Below are positions 1-8,988 of a stretch of 64,000 nt of DNA, one piece after another; within the stretch, counting starts at the first letter, position 1; each line of letters opens with the position of its first letter. Both the position numbers and the translations under genes were made by a program. This stretch comes from Aliivibrio sp. S4MY1 (GTDB lineage Bacteria > Pseudomonadota > Gammaproteobacteria > Enterobacterales > Vibrionaceae): assembly GCF_028765545.1 (NCBI RefSeq), contig NZ_JARACP010000019.1, positions 1 through 64,000 of the forward strand, read 5' to 3'. The notes under the pieces are model-generated. The model was not told where the DNA came from. It worked only from the letters and a program-made list of their open reading frames with translations, and made no database searches.

Positions 1-427
1 CATTGATTCTATAAACATAAGGAGGTGTAGGAAGTTGATAATAATCGCCTAACGTATTATTTTTTTTGAAAGATAAACAACTATTTAGAAAAACAACAAA
101 AAATACCTTACTGCTTTGCCAAATAACTACCTATATAAATCCGCCCTTATACCAAACGCCTGAACTTTACTCTTAAATCATTAATAGTCAATATTCGAAA
201 AGAGGTAAATTGATCAAAATGTGCCTTTGCTCGGTTTTATGAGTAAAACTGACAGAAAGCGATAAAAAAAAGATAGCTACTGCTTGATTGTTCAAGGTAA
301 GTAAGGGTTAAGAAATAGAGCAAATGTTTCTACATTGAGAGTTAAATTAATAAGTGGTTAAGAATTTATTGAACTGGTGGTATGATGAGTGAAGTTATTT
401 TATATAAAGATTGGATTGTAAACTTGT
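1..427. other. Non-coding region upstream of fadR
   Basis: No convincing coding sequence on either strand; the stretch is AT-rich and presumably carries the fadR promoter and possibly the promoter of a divergent gene left of the window (nhaB is divergent from fadR in many gamma-proteobacteria; this is inference). A half-site resembling the FadR operator, AACTGGT, lies at 372-378, but the expected second half (ACCAGTT) is poor. No strong Shine-Dalgarno precedes the fadR ATG. Confidence 0.5.
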
Positions 428-1270
428 ATGGTTATTAAGGCTAAAAGTCCAGCAGCATTTGCTGAAAAATACATTATTGAAAGTATTTGGAACGGTCGTT
501 TCCCACCAGGGTCGATTTTGCCCGCTGAGCGTGAGCTTTCTGAGCTTATAGGTGTGACTAGAACAACATTGCGTGAAGTTCTTCAGCGTTTAGCTCGTGA
601 TGGTTGGTTAACAATTCAACATGGTAAGCCAACGAAGGTAAATAATTATATGGAGACATCGGGTCTTCATATTTTAGATACGTTAATGACATTGGTTGAT
701 GCGAACAATGCGACGTCAATCGTAGAAGACTTATTAGCCGCTCGAACTAATATTAGTTGTATATTCATGAGACAAGCCTTTAAAGCTAATAAAGAAGGTT
801 CATTGCGTACTCTTGACCGTGTTATTGATTCATGCGAGCAACTTTTAGCGGCTGAAAGTTGGAATGCATTTATCGAAGAGTCACCTTTTGGCGCTAAAAT
901 TAAAGCTGAAGTAAAAGAAGATAATGAAAAAGATCCTGCTAAGCGTGAAGAAATCTTAATCGCTAAAACATTTAATTATTACGATTATATGTTATTTCAA
1001 GGCGTGGCTTTTAAATCTGGAAACCAAATTTATGGACTAATTTTTAACGGACTTAAAAAGCTATATGCACGGGTTGGTAGTTATTACTTTTCAAACCCAG
1101 AAGCACGTGAACTTGCGTTACAATTTTACCGTGATTTAAAACAAATTTGTGAAGAAGAAAGAAAAGACGCAGTAATGCCAAGAATGCGTCAATATGGTAT
1201 GGAAGGTAATCTTATTTGGAATGAGATGAAACTGAACTTACCAAGTAACTTTAGAGAAGATGATAGTTAA
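428..1270 (+). CDS. fadR: Fatty acid metabolism transcriptional regulator FadR
   Basis: GntR-family regulator that represses fatty-acid degradation and activates unsaturated fatty-acid synthesis, released from DNA by long-chain acyl-CoA. Residues 1-75 form the winged helix; R35, R45, R49 and H65, which contact the operator in the E. coli protein, are all present. The all-helical acyl-CoA-binding domain follows. At 280 residues it is about 40 longer than E. coli FadR (239); the excess is a charged segment around residues 138-180 (lysine/glutamate rich), which is the known Vibrio-type insertion that adds a second ligand site. The gene stands alone and ends in a strong terminator. The start agrees with family length although the ribosome-binding site is weak. 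Confidence 0.95.
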   Translation: MVIKAKSPAAFAEKYIIESIWNGRFPPGSILPAERELSELIGVTRTTLREVLQRLARDGWLTIQHGKPTKVNNYMETSGLHILDTLMTLVDANNATSIVEDLLAARTNISCIFMRQAFKANKEGSLRTLDRVIDSCEQLLAAESWNAFIEESPFGAKIKAEVKEDNEKDPAKREEILIAKTFNYYDYMLFQGVAFKSGNQIYGLIFNGLKKLYARVGSYYFSNPEARELALQFYRDLKQICEEERKDAVMPRMRQYGMEGNLIWNEMKLNLPSNFREDDS

Positions 1271-1290
1271 TTTATTAGCTAAAAATATAA

Positions 1291-1321
1291 AAAAAGCAGG
1301 CCATAAAAGCCTGCTTTTTTT
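1291..1321 (+). terminator. Rho-independent terminator after fadR
   Basis: Stem GCAGGC/GCCTGC (1296-1301 with 1309-1314) extended by an A-run and a matching T-run; loop of seven bases. Confidence 0.85.
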
Positions 1322-1516
1322 ATATCTGAAATTTGAAGATAAATGAAGGGATAACTAATACTGATTGTTATTTTATTTGAGTACAATAATTGTATTTTCA
1401 CGATTAATTTACAAAATAAACCTAAAAAACCGTTAAAATGGTACGCCATGCTGTATGGTGTCTTTGTTATGTTCTAGAGTGTTTAAAATATACAAAGTAA
1501 TAAAAAGGTTTTTATC

Positions 1517-2269
1517 GTGAATAAACTCGTAAATGGATTGATTGTTGGAGCTGCATTAGTTGCTGCTGCTAACGTAAGTGCAAATATTTCTCAATGGTCG
1601 ATTGGTGCAGCAGCAGCCTATTCGCCTTCTTTTTATAACGAAACTCCTTCAAATACAACGGTAATTCCAGTTGTTGGTTATGAGGGAGAGCACCTTTTTT
1701 TACGTGGTTTTAGCGGTGGATATCGTATTTACCCTGTAGGAACACCTCAAAATATTATTCTTCGTTTTGTTTATGACCCACGTACCTTTAAGCCTGAAGA
1801 TTCCGATAATATTCAAATGCAGAAATTGGATGAACGTAAAGCAACTATTTTAGGAGGTGTTACTTATCAAGCAATTACTCATATTGGCTTATTTGAAATA
1901 GGTGCAGGATCAGATATTGGTAATACGCATAATGGAATTTATGCAGAAGCAGTATGGAAATTACCAATTCGAAGAAAGGGCTGGGCAATTACTCCGTCAT
2001 TGGGTTACTCATATAATAGTGAGCGCCTAAATAATCATTTATATGGCGTGTCTGCTGAAGAGGCGCAACGAAGTGGTATTGCAGAATTTGATGCCAATTG
2101 GGATGGACAATTCTTTGTTGGCTTATCTACTTATTTTCATTTAACGTCAAATATTCGTGTAACTGGTGGTCTTCGATATGTGAACTTAGAAGGTAATTTA
2201 GAAAAGAGTTCAATGATAGAGCATACGGCAAGTACGACGGGTAATGTTGGTATAGCGTATGTATTTTAG
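1517..2269 (+). CDS. MipA/OmpV-family outer-membrane protein
   Basis: Probable outer-membrane beta-barrel of the MipA/OmpV family (250 residues). The N-terminus is a Sec signal peptide (hydrophobic core about residues 7-20, cleavage near ASA/NVSA before residue 24). The mature part alternates aromatic and polar residues and ends in phenylalanine (AYVF), the usual barrel-assembly signal. Family members act as scaffold between murein synthases and hydrolases or as small-molecule porins or adhesins; which applies here cannot be read from the sequence. Start is GTG, preceded by AAGG about 8 bases upstream. Monocistronic; it converges on the H-NS-like gene and shares a terminator with it. Confidence 0.8.
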   Translation: MNKLVNGLIVGAALVAAANVSANISQWSIGAAAAYSPSFYNETPSNTTVIPVVGYEGEHLFLRGFSGGYRIYPVGTPQNIILRFVYDPRTFKPEDSDNIQMQKLDERKATILGGVTYQAITHIGLFEIGAGSDIGNTHNGIYAEAVWKLPIRRKGWAITPSLGYSYNSERLNNHLYGVSAEEAQRSGIAEFDANWDGQFFVGLSTYFHLTSNIRVTGGLRYVNLEGNLEKSSMIEHTASTTGNVGIAYVF

Positions 2270-2386
2270 AGCAAGTAACGTGTTGAATACCAATAACGAA
2301 GTATTTTAATCAAGCACATTGATATGATTAAACTTTTGAAACAATTTAAAAGAATACTTTTATGAAAATAAAGTAAGTAGTAGAAA

Positions 2387-2418
2387 TAAAAAAGCCACTT
2401 CAATGAGTGGCTCTTTTT
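2387..2418. terminator. Bidirectional terminator
   Basis: AGCCACT/AGTGGCT stem (2393-2399 with 2406-2412) flanked by A-run and T-run, so it can serve the ompV-like gene on the plus strand and the hns-like gene on the minus strand. Confidence 0.8.
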
Positions 2419-2438
2419 GAATCAAAAGTATATTAATC

Positions 2439-2843
2439 TTAGATTAAGAAATCTTCTAGTGCTTTACCTGCATCTAGTTGAGTTTGTAGTGCTGATGGAG
2501 TACGACCTTGGCCTGTCCATGTTTTTTCTGTACCAGCATGATCTAAGAATTTGTATTTTGCAGGGCGAGGTGCACGTTTTTGTTTTGTTTTAACGGTAGT
2601 AGAAGACATAGTATCTAGTAGGTCTTCTGGAGCGATACCACTTTCAAGCATCATTTGACGGAACTCTTCAAGTTTTGCTTGTTTTTCAGCAAGTTGAGAT
2701 CGTTCTTCAGCTTCAGATTCTTGGCGTTCAGCAACAACTGATTGTAATTTCTCAAGAGCTTCTTCTAGTTGTTCTAGTGTCATTTCACGAGATAATACAC
2801 GAAGGCTACGTAGGTTTAATAGTGTTTTAATTGTATCAGACAT
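2439..2843 (-). CDS. hns: H-NS-like nucleoid-associated protein
   Basis: H-NS family DNA-bridging silencer of AT-rich genes, 134 residues, the usual length. Residues 1-60 are an oligomerisation domain with heptad-like, glutamate-rich helices; a basic linker (KTKQKRAPRPAKYKF) leads to the C-terminal DNA-binding domain with the core WTGQGRTP, a close match to the family hook motif TWTGQGRTP. It is transcribed alone. Both H-NS and StpA/VicH-type paralogues would look alike at this level, so the symbol is by family. The AT-rich upstream region is a plausible autoregulatory target (inference). Confidence 0.93.
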   Translation of the reverse strand: MSDTIKTLLNLRSLRVLSREMTLEQLEEALEKLQSVVAERQESEAEERSQLAEKQAKLEEFRQMMLESGIAPEDLLDTMSSTTVKTKQKRAPRPAKYKFLDHAGTEKTWTGQGRTPSALQTQLDAGKALEDFLI

Positions 2844-3081
2844 GATTTATTCCATAATTATTTTGATAATACATTTATTATATAACAAGAAAATAATATA
2901 ACAAACTTTCCAATAAAGAAATAAGAATTTAATAGTGATAGAAATATTAAAAGTGAGATTTAATAATACATTTGTAGCCTATTCACCAAGATAAAGTATC
3001 TCATTCTGATCGTGGTGATGGGTTAATGTTAAAATACTCAGATATAGTATTGCAAAATTGTGTTCAGTCCGTACAATGACT
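2844..3081. other. Intergenic region between hns and the lysine riboswitch
   Basis: AT-rich non-coding stretch that must hold the divergent promoters of the hns-like gene and of the riboswitch transcript. I see no further gene in it. Confidence 0.5.
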
Positions 3082-3236
3082 TTCACCTAAACGGGTAGAG
3101 GCGCATTGCCTAAGAGTAGATTGTTAGAGGGTGATTCTGATGACAGCAATCGAAAGGAGTCAGTGCCGAAGTTAATTACGTTAATCAGACGTGTTAGCTG
3201 GGGTTATTTCGAAAAGGAATAACACTGCCATAGTCA
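3082..3236 (+). ncRNA. Lysine riboswitch (L box) aptamer
   Basis: The leader contains the conserved L-box blocks in order: GTAGAGGCGC (about 3095), AAGAGTAGA, GAGGGTGATTCTGATGA (about 3126-3142), CGAAAGGAGTCAGTGCCGAAG (start about 3151), AGCTGGGGTT (about 3196) and the closing ACTGCCATAGT (about 3223). This is the class that binds lysine and shuts off lysine synthesis or uptake genes. The following segment can pair CCATAGT (about 3228-3234) with ACTATGG (about 3250-3256), the probable switching element. Its position directly upstream of the NhaC-type carrier identifies that gene as a lysine transporter. Confidence 0.93.
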
Positions 3237-3320
3237 ATTTTATTTTTTAACTATGGAGCGCTACTGTGGGGAATTGTTTTAACATTCACTTCCTTTAACG
3301 GCATTGCCGTATCAACAGTA

Positions 3321-3350
3321 GATCTCCAACCAAACTGGTTGTTGTAGATC
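3321..3350 (+). promoter_or_regulatory. Hairpin abutting the lysine-carrier start codon
   Basis: GATCT (3321-3325) can pair with AGATC (3346-3350) and CAACC (3328-3332 approximately) with GGTTG (3337-3341), leaving AAACT as loop, so the stem ends on the base before the ATG at 3351. No purine-rich Shine-Dalgarno sequence is seen in the usual window, which suggests that folding of this element takes part in riboswitch-dependent control of translation (inference). Confidence 0.5.
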
Positions 3351-4937
3351 ATGAACTTAGCTGATTTTTCAAATTCTCCGATATCAATATTGCCCCCATT
3401 ATTCGCATTGGGTTTAGCAATTTTAACTCGCCGAGTTTTACTTTCTCTTGGTGTTGGTATCGTTTTAGGCGCAATTTTGCTGTCTAATTATTCTATTTCT
3501 GGCACCGCTTCTTATGTATTTACTTCTGTTAAAGGCGTGTTCATCGATGATGGCGCAATTAATAGCTGGAACATGAGTATCGTTGCTTTCCTTATTTTAT
3601 TGGGAATGACAACTGCGCTTCTGACCCTTTCTGGTGGTACTCGCGCTTTTGCTGAGTGGGCTCAGACAAGAATTAAAAGTAAACGTGGTGCGAAACTTCT
3701 TGCCGCCTTCCTTGGTGTTTTCATTTTTGTTGATGATTATTTTAATAGCTTAGCTGTTGGTTCAATATCCCGCCCTGTAACTGACCGTTTTTATGTATCA
3801 AGAGCAAAGCTAGCTTATATTCTTGACTCAACTGCTGCCCCTATGTGTGTATTAATGCCAGCATCAAGTTGGGGTGCGTACATCATTACTATTATTGGTG
3901 GTATTTTGGTGTCGCATGGTGTTACCGAATACTCTGCACTAGGTGCGTATGTTCGTTTAATTCCAATGAACTTTTATGCAGTCTTTGCTTTATTAATGGT
4001 ATTTGCAGTAGTTTGGTTCCAACTCGATGTAGGACCAATGCGTGATCATGAAAATGAAGCCGCTCGCGGTAATGGGTTTGATGATCAAACTGTCAATAAA
4101 GAATCTAAAGATTTAAACGAAGAACTGAATATTACGGAAAGTGAAACAGGTAAAGTATCTGATCTTATTTTCCCTATTATCACGTTAATTGTTGCAACGG
4201 TATTCTTTATGATTTATACCGGTGGACAAGCATTAATTGCTGATGGTAAAGAGTTTAATATTCTTGGTGCTTTTGAAAATACCGATGTTGGCGCGTCATT
4301 GTGTTACGGTGGATTAATCGGCCTAGGCTCTGCGCTTATCACTGTTTTCCGTCAAGGTATTTCTTCAAGAGATATTGGCATGACAATGTGGATTGGTGCA
4401 AAGTCAATGTTCGGTGCTATTTTGATCCTTTTCTTTGCATGGACAATTGGTTCTGTAATTGGTGATATGCAAACTGGCTCTTACTTATCTAGTTTAGCGC
4501 AAGGCAGTATTGGTATTCACTGGATCCCTGTTATCTTATTTTTATTATCAGGCTTGATGGCATTTAGCACAGGTACGTCATGGGGCACATTTGGCATTAT
4601 GTTACCAATCGCAGGTGATATGGCTGGCGCGACAGACATTGCTCTTATTTTACCAATGTTAGGTGCGGTATTAGCAGGTTCTGTATTTGGTGATCATTGT
4701 TCTCCAATCTCAGATACAACTATTTTATCTTCGACTGGTGCTCGTTGTAGTCATATTGATCATGTAGCTACGCAATTACCTTATGCTCTTTCAATTGCAG
4801 CGGTTTCTGCTGTTGGTTATATCGCACTTGGCTTTACTGCTTCAGTATTAATGGCATTCATTGCTGCAACAGCCGCATTCATCTGCGTGTGTGGTGGGTT
4901 AATGGTTATGTCTAAAAAACGAGCAGTAACAGCGTAG
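3351..4937 (+). CDS. lysW: Lysine transporter, NhaC antiporter family (LysW type)
   Basis: Polytopic inner-membrane carrier of 528 residues, about 11-13 hydrophobic segments, in the Na+/H+ antiporter NhaC family. Conserved-looking polar membrane motifs include FVDDYFNSL (near residue 128), SSWGAY (near 172), GTSWGTFGI (near 408) and GDHCSPISDTT (near 450). A charged, non-conserved cytoplasmic loop (about 225-265) separates the halves. By sequence alone it would be called a Na+/H+ antiporter; the lysine riboswitch in its leader makes lysine import the likely role, and comparative genomics has proposed this family as the Vibrio lysine carrier under the name LysW. Monocistronic with its own terminator. 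Confidence 0.88.
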   Translation: MNLADFSNSPISILPPLFALGLAILTRRVLLSLGVGIVLGAILLSNYSISGTASYVFTSVKGVFIDDGAINSWNMSIVAFLILLGMTTALLTLSGGTRAFAEWAQTRIKSKRGAKLLAAFLGVFIFVDDYFNSLAVGSISRPVTDRFYVSRAKLAYILDSTAAPMCVLMPASSWGAYIITIIGGILVSHGVTEYSALGAYVRLIPMNFYAVFALLMVFAVVWFQLDVGPMRDHENEAARGNGFDDQTVNKESKDLNEELNITESETGKVSDLIFPIITLIVATVFFMIYTGGQALIADGKEFNILGAFENTDVGASLCYGGLIGLGSALITVFRQGISSRDIGMTMWIGAKSMFGAILILFFAWTIGSVIGDMQTGSYLSSLAQGSIGIHWIPVILFLLSGLMAFSTGTSWGTFGIMLPIAGDMAGATDIALILPMLGAVLAGSVFGDHCSPISDTTILSSTGARCSHIDHVATQLPYALSIAAVSAVGYIALGFTASVLMAFIAATAAFICVCGGLMVMSKKRAVTA

Positions 4938-4956
4938 TGTTATTTATAATATAAAC

Positions 4957-4985
4957 AAACCGGTCTATATGGCCGGTTTTTTATT
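4957..4985 (+). terminator. Terminator after the lysine carrier
   Basis: AAACCGG (4957-4963) pairs with CCGGTTT (4973-4979) and runs into T residues. Confidence 0.8.
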
Positions 4986-5043
4986 GCTTTTTATTCATGA
5001 AGTCGCGATCATTATATTAAGTTATTTATGATTGGAGTTCTTC

Positions 5044-5820
5044 GTGTCTCGTTATACTTTACCTGTTATTGATAAACATTCTCCTTTTCAAATAGAGTTT
5101 GAATCTGTCATTCGAGATCTTATTCTGCATATTCGCTCAGCAGCCCCTAAATCGGTTCATAGTATTTACTTATATGGCAGTGTGGCACGACGTGAAGCAA
5201 TTCCAACGCGTTCAAATTTAGATGTAACTTTAATAACCACCGTACCATTAACAAATAAAGAGCAAACCTTAATAAATACAATAAAAGTACGTTTTCAATC
5301 TAAATACCCACAAATTACTGGCGTGACATTTAATATCGGTGAAACAAACGATGTATTACAACTTGAATCTATTTTTAGTTGGGGCTTTTGGCTTCGTCAT
5401 TGCTGTGTATGTATTTTTGGCGATGATTTATCGACTCGATTTGGTGATTTTGAACCAAGTTGGGAAATTGCTAAGAATATGAATATGGATATTGAAGAGT
5501 GGTTAGGTGCTTACACGAAAAAAATCTTAGCTAGCCAAGATATTGATCTACAAGTTGAGCTGCAAAAAACGATCGCTAAAAAGCTATTACGTAGTTGTTA
5601 TTCTCTGGTTATGCATAAAGATAAAGGTTGGTATGATCACCCTATATTATGTGCAAGAAAATTTTTAGAATATTACCCAGAAAAACAAACGGAAATTGAA
5701 CGTGTTGTTATGTTATTAAAGGGGCGTAAAATACCAAAACGCTCAACCATCGCTTTATTACAAGAGTTTGGTGGTTGGGTTGTTAGTGAATTTAATAAAA
5801 TAGAAAGAAGAATAGGCTAA
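5044..5820 (+). CDS. Nucleotidyltransferase-fold protein upstream of polB
   Basis: A 258-residue protein with a polymerase-beta-type nucleotidyltransferase core near the N-terminus: GS at residues 45-46 in YLYGSVARREA, followed by SNLDVTLI where the family normally has S-D-h-D. The first metal-binding aspartate position is N58 and the second is D60, so the metal site may be altered. The C-terminal half is helical and resembles the substrate-binding part of aminoglycoside-adenylyltransferase-like or MNT-type proteins. I chose the GTG at 5044, which sits six bases after GGAG; an upstream TTG at 5032 overlaps that Shine-Dalgarno. It ends three bases before the polB start, so the two are almost surely co-expressed. 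Substrate unknown. Confidence 0.75.
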   Translation: MSRYTLPVIDKHSPFQIEFESVIRDLILHIRSAAPKSVHSIYLYGSVARREAIPTRSNLDVTLITTVPLTNKEQTLINTIKVRFQSKYPQITGVTFNIGETNDVLQLESIFSWGFWLRHCCVCIFGDDLSTRFGDFEPSWEIAKNMNMDIEEWLGAYTKKILASQDIDLQVELQKTIAKKLLRSCYSLVMHKDKGWYDHPILCARKFLEYYPEKQTEIERVVMLLKGRKIPKRSTIALLQEFGGWVVSEFNKIERRIG

Positions 5821-5823
5821 AGA

Positions 5824-8193
5824 TTGAATTCACATCAGACAGGCTTTTTACTTACTCGACAAAACAAAGAAATAAATTCACAAAGCTTGGTCGATTTATG
5901 GGTTAAGTGTGATGACCATATTGCTCACCTTTTAATTGAGAGTGAACTTGCTGTCGCTTTTATTTTGACAGAGCGTTTATCTGAGTATAAGCGTGTTTTA
6001 CATAGCCAACAGATCTCATACACACTTAAAGAAACACAATTAAGTACTTTTCATCATCAAGCCGTCACTGCTATTTATTTCTCAAGTACACATCAAAAGC
6101 GTCAAGTCGCTCAGTATTTTGAGCAAGCCGAATTACCCATTTTTGAAAACGATATTAGATTAGCTGATCGCTATTTAATGGAGCGATTTATTTGTGGTGG
6201 GCTTACTTTTATAGGCATTCCTATACAACGAAAAAACCATATTGAATATCGAAATGTCAAAATTAAAGCCGCCGAGGTAACTCCATCTTTCAGTAAAGTA
6301 TCATTGGATATAGAGTGTTCTGAAAAAGGTATCCTGTATTCCGTTGCTCTACATAGCGACTTAGACACTCGTATCATTATGGTTGGAAAGCCAGAAGAAA
6401 CAGAGTTATCGATTGAATGGGTAGAAAATGAAAAAGCATTATTACTTGCATTAGAGCATTGGTTTCAAACCTTTGACCCCGATATCGTTATTGGTTGGAA
6501 TGTCGTTAATTTTGATTTTCGTTTGCTTATTCAGCGTGCTAAATGGCATAACCTCTCATTTCGATTAGGGCGAAGTAACAGTAATTTGTATTGGCGGGAT
6601 TCAGATAAGAATCGCCAGCAAGGTTTTCTTTCGTTTCCTGGTCGAGTGGTTCTTGATGGTATTGATGCTTTAAAAACAGCGACTTATCACTTTTCGAGTT
6701 GGTCTCTAGAGAATGTTGCGCAAGAGTTACTTAATGAAGGCAAATCAATACATGACCCAAGCGATCGTATGGGTGAAATTAACCGTATGTATCGAGAAGA
6801 TAAGCAAGCGCTTGCCAATTATAATCTTCAAGATTGTATTTTAGTGTCACGAATTTTTGATAAAACCCATTTGTTAGAGTTTGCAATTGAAAGAACAAAA
6901 CTAACAGGGGTAGAGCTGGATCGCGTTGGTGGTTCCGTAGCTGCATTTACGAATTTATATTTACCAAGGTTACATCGCTCGGGCTATATTGCGCCTAATC
7001 TTGAAAGTGAAAATTGGATTGCCAGTCCTGGTGGCTATGTCATGAATTCAAAACCAGGATTATATGACTCCGTATTGGTGCTAGATTTTAAATCACTTTA
7101 TCCTTCAATAATTAGAACTTTTCGTATTGATCCTCTCGGCCTTATCGAAGGACTAAAACAGGAAGTTGGAATTGGAAAAGACGAAGCAATTGATGGCTTT
7201 AGAGGTGGACGTTTTCATCGAACAAAGCATTTCTTACCGAGTTTAATTGAATCTTTATGGTCAGCACGAGATGTCGCTAAAAAGAATGATGAGAAAGCAT
7301 TTTCTCAAGCGATAAAAATTATCATGAACTCTTTCTATGGGGTTTTAGGCTCGTCAGGTTGTCGTTTTTTTGATCATCGTTTGGCCTCTTCTATCACAAT
7401 GAGAGGGCATGAGATAATGAAAACCACTCGTGAATTGATAGAAGAGAAAGGCTATGAGGTGATCTATGGTGATACGGATTCAACATTTGTTACATTAGGA
7501 AAAAAAGTATCTTCTAAAGAGGCTGACAGCATTGGACTCGATTTAGTGAAACATATTAATGAGTGGTGGAGCGAATATTTACTTTCGACCTACGCCATAG
7601 AGTCTTCACTAGAGCTTGAATATGAAACCCATTACCGTACTTTTTTAATGCCTACTATTCGTGGTTCTGAAACAGGATCAAAAAAGCGATATGCAGGTTT
7701 AATCCGAAAAGATGGCGTAGAGAAAATGGTTTTTAAAGGGTTAGAGACAGTTCGTACAGACTGGACTCCTTTATCACAAACTTTTCAAAAAGTGCTTTTT
7801 GACAAAGTATTCCATCAGCAAGAAGTAAAAGAGTATGTTCGTAATTATGTTGACGATACAAAATCAGGACGGCTGGACGAGCAACTTATTTATCGCAAGC
7901 GCCTTAGAAGAAAATTAGACGATTATCAAAAAAATGTACCGCCTCATGTTAAAGCTGCTCGATTAGCAGACTATTATAATCAGCAAGCGGGTAAACCTGC
8001 TCAATATCAATATGGTGGCTGGATTGAGTATGTGATAACAACAGCAGGCCCTGAGCCCATTGAATATATAAAAAATCCGATCGATTATGACCATTATGTT
8101 GAAAAACAACTAAAACCAATTGCTGATGGGATACTGCCTTTTATTGGTTTGGATTTTTCTGAGCTATCAGCATCGCAATTAGGTTTGTTTTAA
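5824..8193 (+). CDS. polB: DNA polymerase II (family B)
   Basis: Damage-inducible replicative repair polymerase with proofreading, 789 residues, the usual length. Exonuclease motifs: DIE in SLDIECS (about residue 160), NxxxFD in NVVNFDF (about 227) and YxxxD in YNLQDC (about 336). Polymerase motifs: A, DFKSLYPSII (about 422); B, KIIMNSFYGVLGS (about 500); C, YGDTDS (about 545). The KKRYAGL segment follows. The start is TTG, supported by the alignable N-terminal GFLLTRQ, which corresponds to GFILTRH in E. coli. It follows the nucleotidyltransferase gene by three bases. I do not see a clear LexA box ahead of the pair. Confidence 0.95.
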   Translation: MNSHQTGFLLTRQNKEINSQSLVDLWVKCDDHIAHLLIESELAVAFILTERLSEYKRVLHSQQISYTLKETQLSTFHHQAVTAIYFSSTHQKRQVAQYFEQAELPIFENDIRLADRYLMERFICGGLTFIGIPIQRKNHIEYRNVKIKAAEVTPSFSKVSLDIECSEKGILYSVALHSDLDTRIIMVGKPEETELSIEWVENEKALLLALEHWFQTFDPDIVIGWNVVNFDFRLLIQRAKWHNLSFRLGRSNSNLYWRDSDKNRQQGFLSFPGRVVLDGIDALKTATYHFSSWSLENVAQELLNEGKSIHDPSDRMGEINRMYREDKQALANYNLQDCILVSRIFDKTHLLEFAIERTKLTGVELDRVGGSVAAFTNLYLPRLHRSGYIAPNLESENWIASPGGYVMNSKPGLYDSVLVLDFKSLYPSIIRTFRIDPLGLIEGLKQEVGIGKDEAIDGFRGGRFHRTKHFLPSLIESLWSARDVAKKNDEKAFSQAIKIIMNSFYGVLGSSGCRFFDHRLASSITMRGHEIMKTTRELIEEKGYEVIYGDTDSTFVTLGKKVSSKEADSIGLDLVKHINEWWSEYLLSTYAIESSLELEYETHYRTFLMPTIRGSETGSKKRYAGLIRKDGVEKMVFKGLETVRTDWTPLSQTFQKVLFDKVFHQQEVKEYVRNYVDDTKSGRLDEQLIYRKRLRRKLDDYQKNVPPHVKAARLADYYNQQAGKPAQYQYGGWIEYVITTAGPEPIEYIKNPIDYDHYVEKQLKPIADGILPFIGLDFSELSASQLGLF

Positions 8194-8343
8194 CAATCAC
8201 TTATAAAGTCAATAGGATTTTAATAGTAAAAATTTGCGTCCTAACGCATAATCAATATGCGACAGTCTTATTTTTTAAGGTAAAATAGGTACTGAAATTA
8301 ACCTCAAGTGAGGTTGCAGTAGATTTATATCGGAGTGTCAGTT

Positions 8344-8988
8344 GTGATTAAAGTTTTCCTTGTAGATGATCATGAGCTGGTTCGCACAGGGATTCGACGT
8401 ATTCTTGAAGACGTCCGTGGAATTAAAGTAGTAGGGGAAGCTCACAGCGGTGAAGACGCCGTAAAATGGTGTCGAACAGAGCAGGCAGATATTGTCCTAA
8501 TGGATATGAATATGCCTGGTATTGGTGGCTTAGAAGCCACTAAAAAGATCTTACGCTTCAACCCAGATATGAAAGTAATCGTATTAACTATTCATACTGA
8601 AAATCCATTCCCAACAAAAGTAATGCAAGCCGGAGCTGCTGGTTACTTAACAAAAGGGGCTGGTCCGGACGAAATGGTTAATGCCATTCGTATGGTTCAG
8701 AGTGGTCAGCGTTATTTATCACCAGAAATCGCGCAACAAATGGCATTAAGTCAATTTACACCTGATTCTGAAAATCCATTCAAGGAGCTTTCAGAGCGTG
8801 AATTGCAGATTATGATGATGATTACCAAAGGCGAAAAAGTGACGGATATTTCCGAGCAATTAAACTTAAGCCCTAAAACGGTAAACAGCTATCGCTATCG
8901 TTTATTCAGTAAATTGAATATAAGTGGGGATGTTGAATTAACCCATCTAGCTATTCGTCATGGTATTTTAGATGCCGAGACGCTTTAG
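8344..8988 (+). CDS. varA: Response regulator VarA/UvrY/GacA
   Basis: NarL/FixJ-type response regulator (214 residues) that, with the hybrid kinase BarA/VarS, activates CsrB-type small RNAs and so relieves CsrA control of virulence, biofilm and carbon storage. Receiver domain: acidic pair D8 D9, phosphoacceptor D54 in [10 protein letters not shown] switch residues in LTIHTEN and YLTKGAG. LuxR-type helix-turn-helix at about 145-205 ([25 protein letters not shown]). I use the GTG at 8344, which gives [14 protein letters not shown], matching E. coli UvrY, and lies at proper distance from GGAG (8332-8335); the GTG at 8335 overlaps that site. Its stop overlaps the uvrC start (TAGTG), as in the conserved uvrY-uvrC arrangement. 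Confidence 0.94.
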   Translation: MIKVFLVDDHELVRTGIRRILEDVRGIKVVGEAHSGEDAVKWCRTEQADIVLMDMNMPGIGGLEATKKILRFNPDMKVIVLTIHTENPFPTKVMQAGAAGYLTKGAGPDEMVNAIRMVQSGQRYLSPEIAQQMALSQFTPDSENPFKELSERELQIMMMITKGEKVTDISEQLNLSPKTVNSYRYRLFSKLNISGDVELTHLAIRHGILDAETL

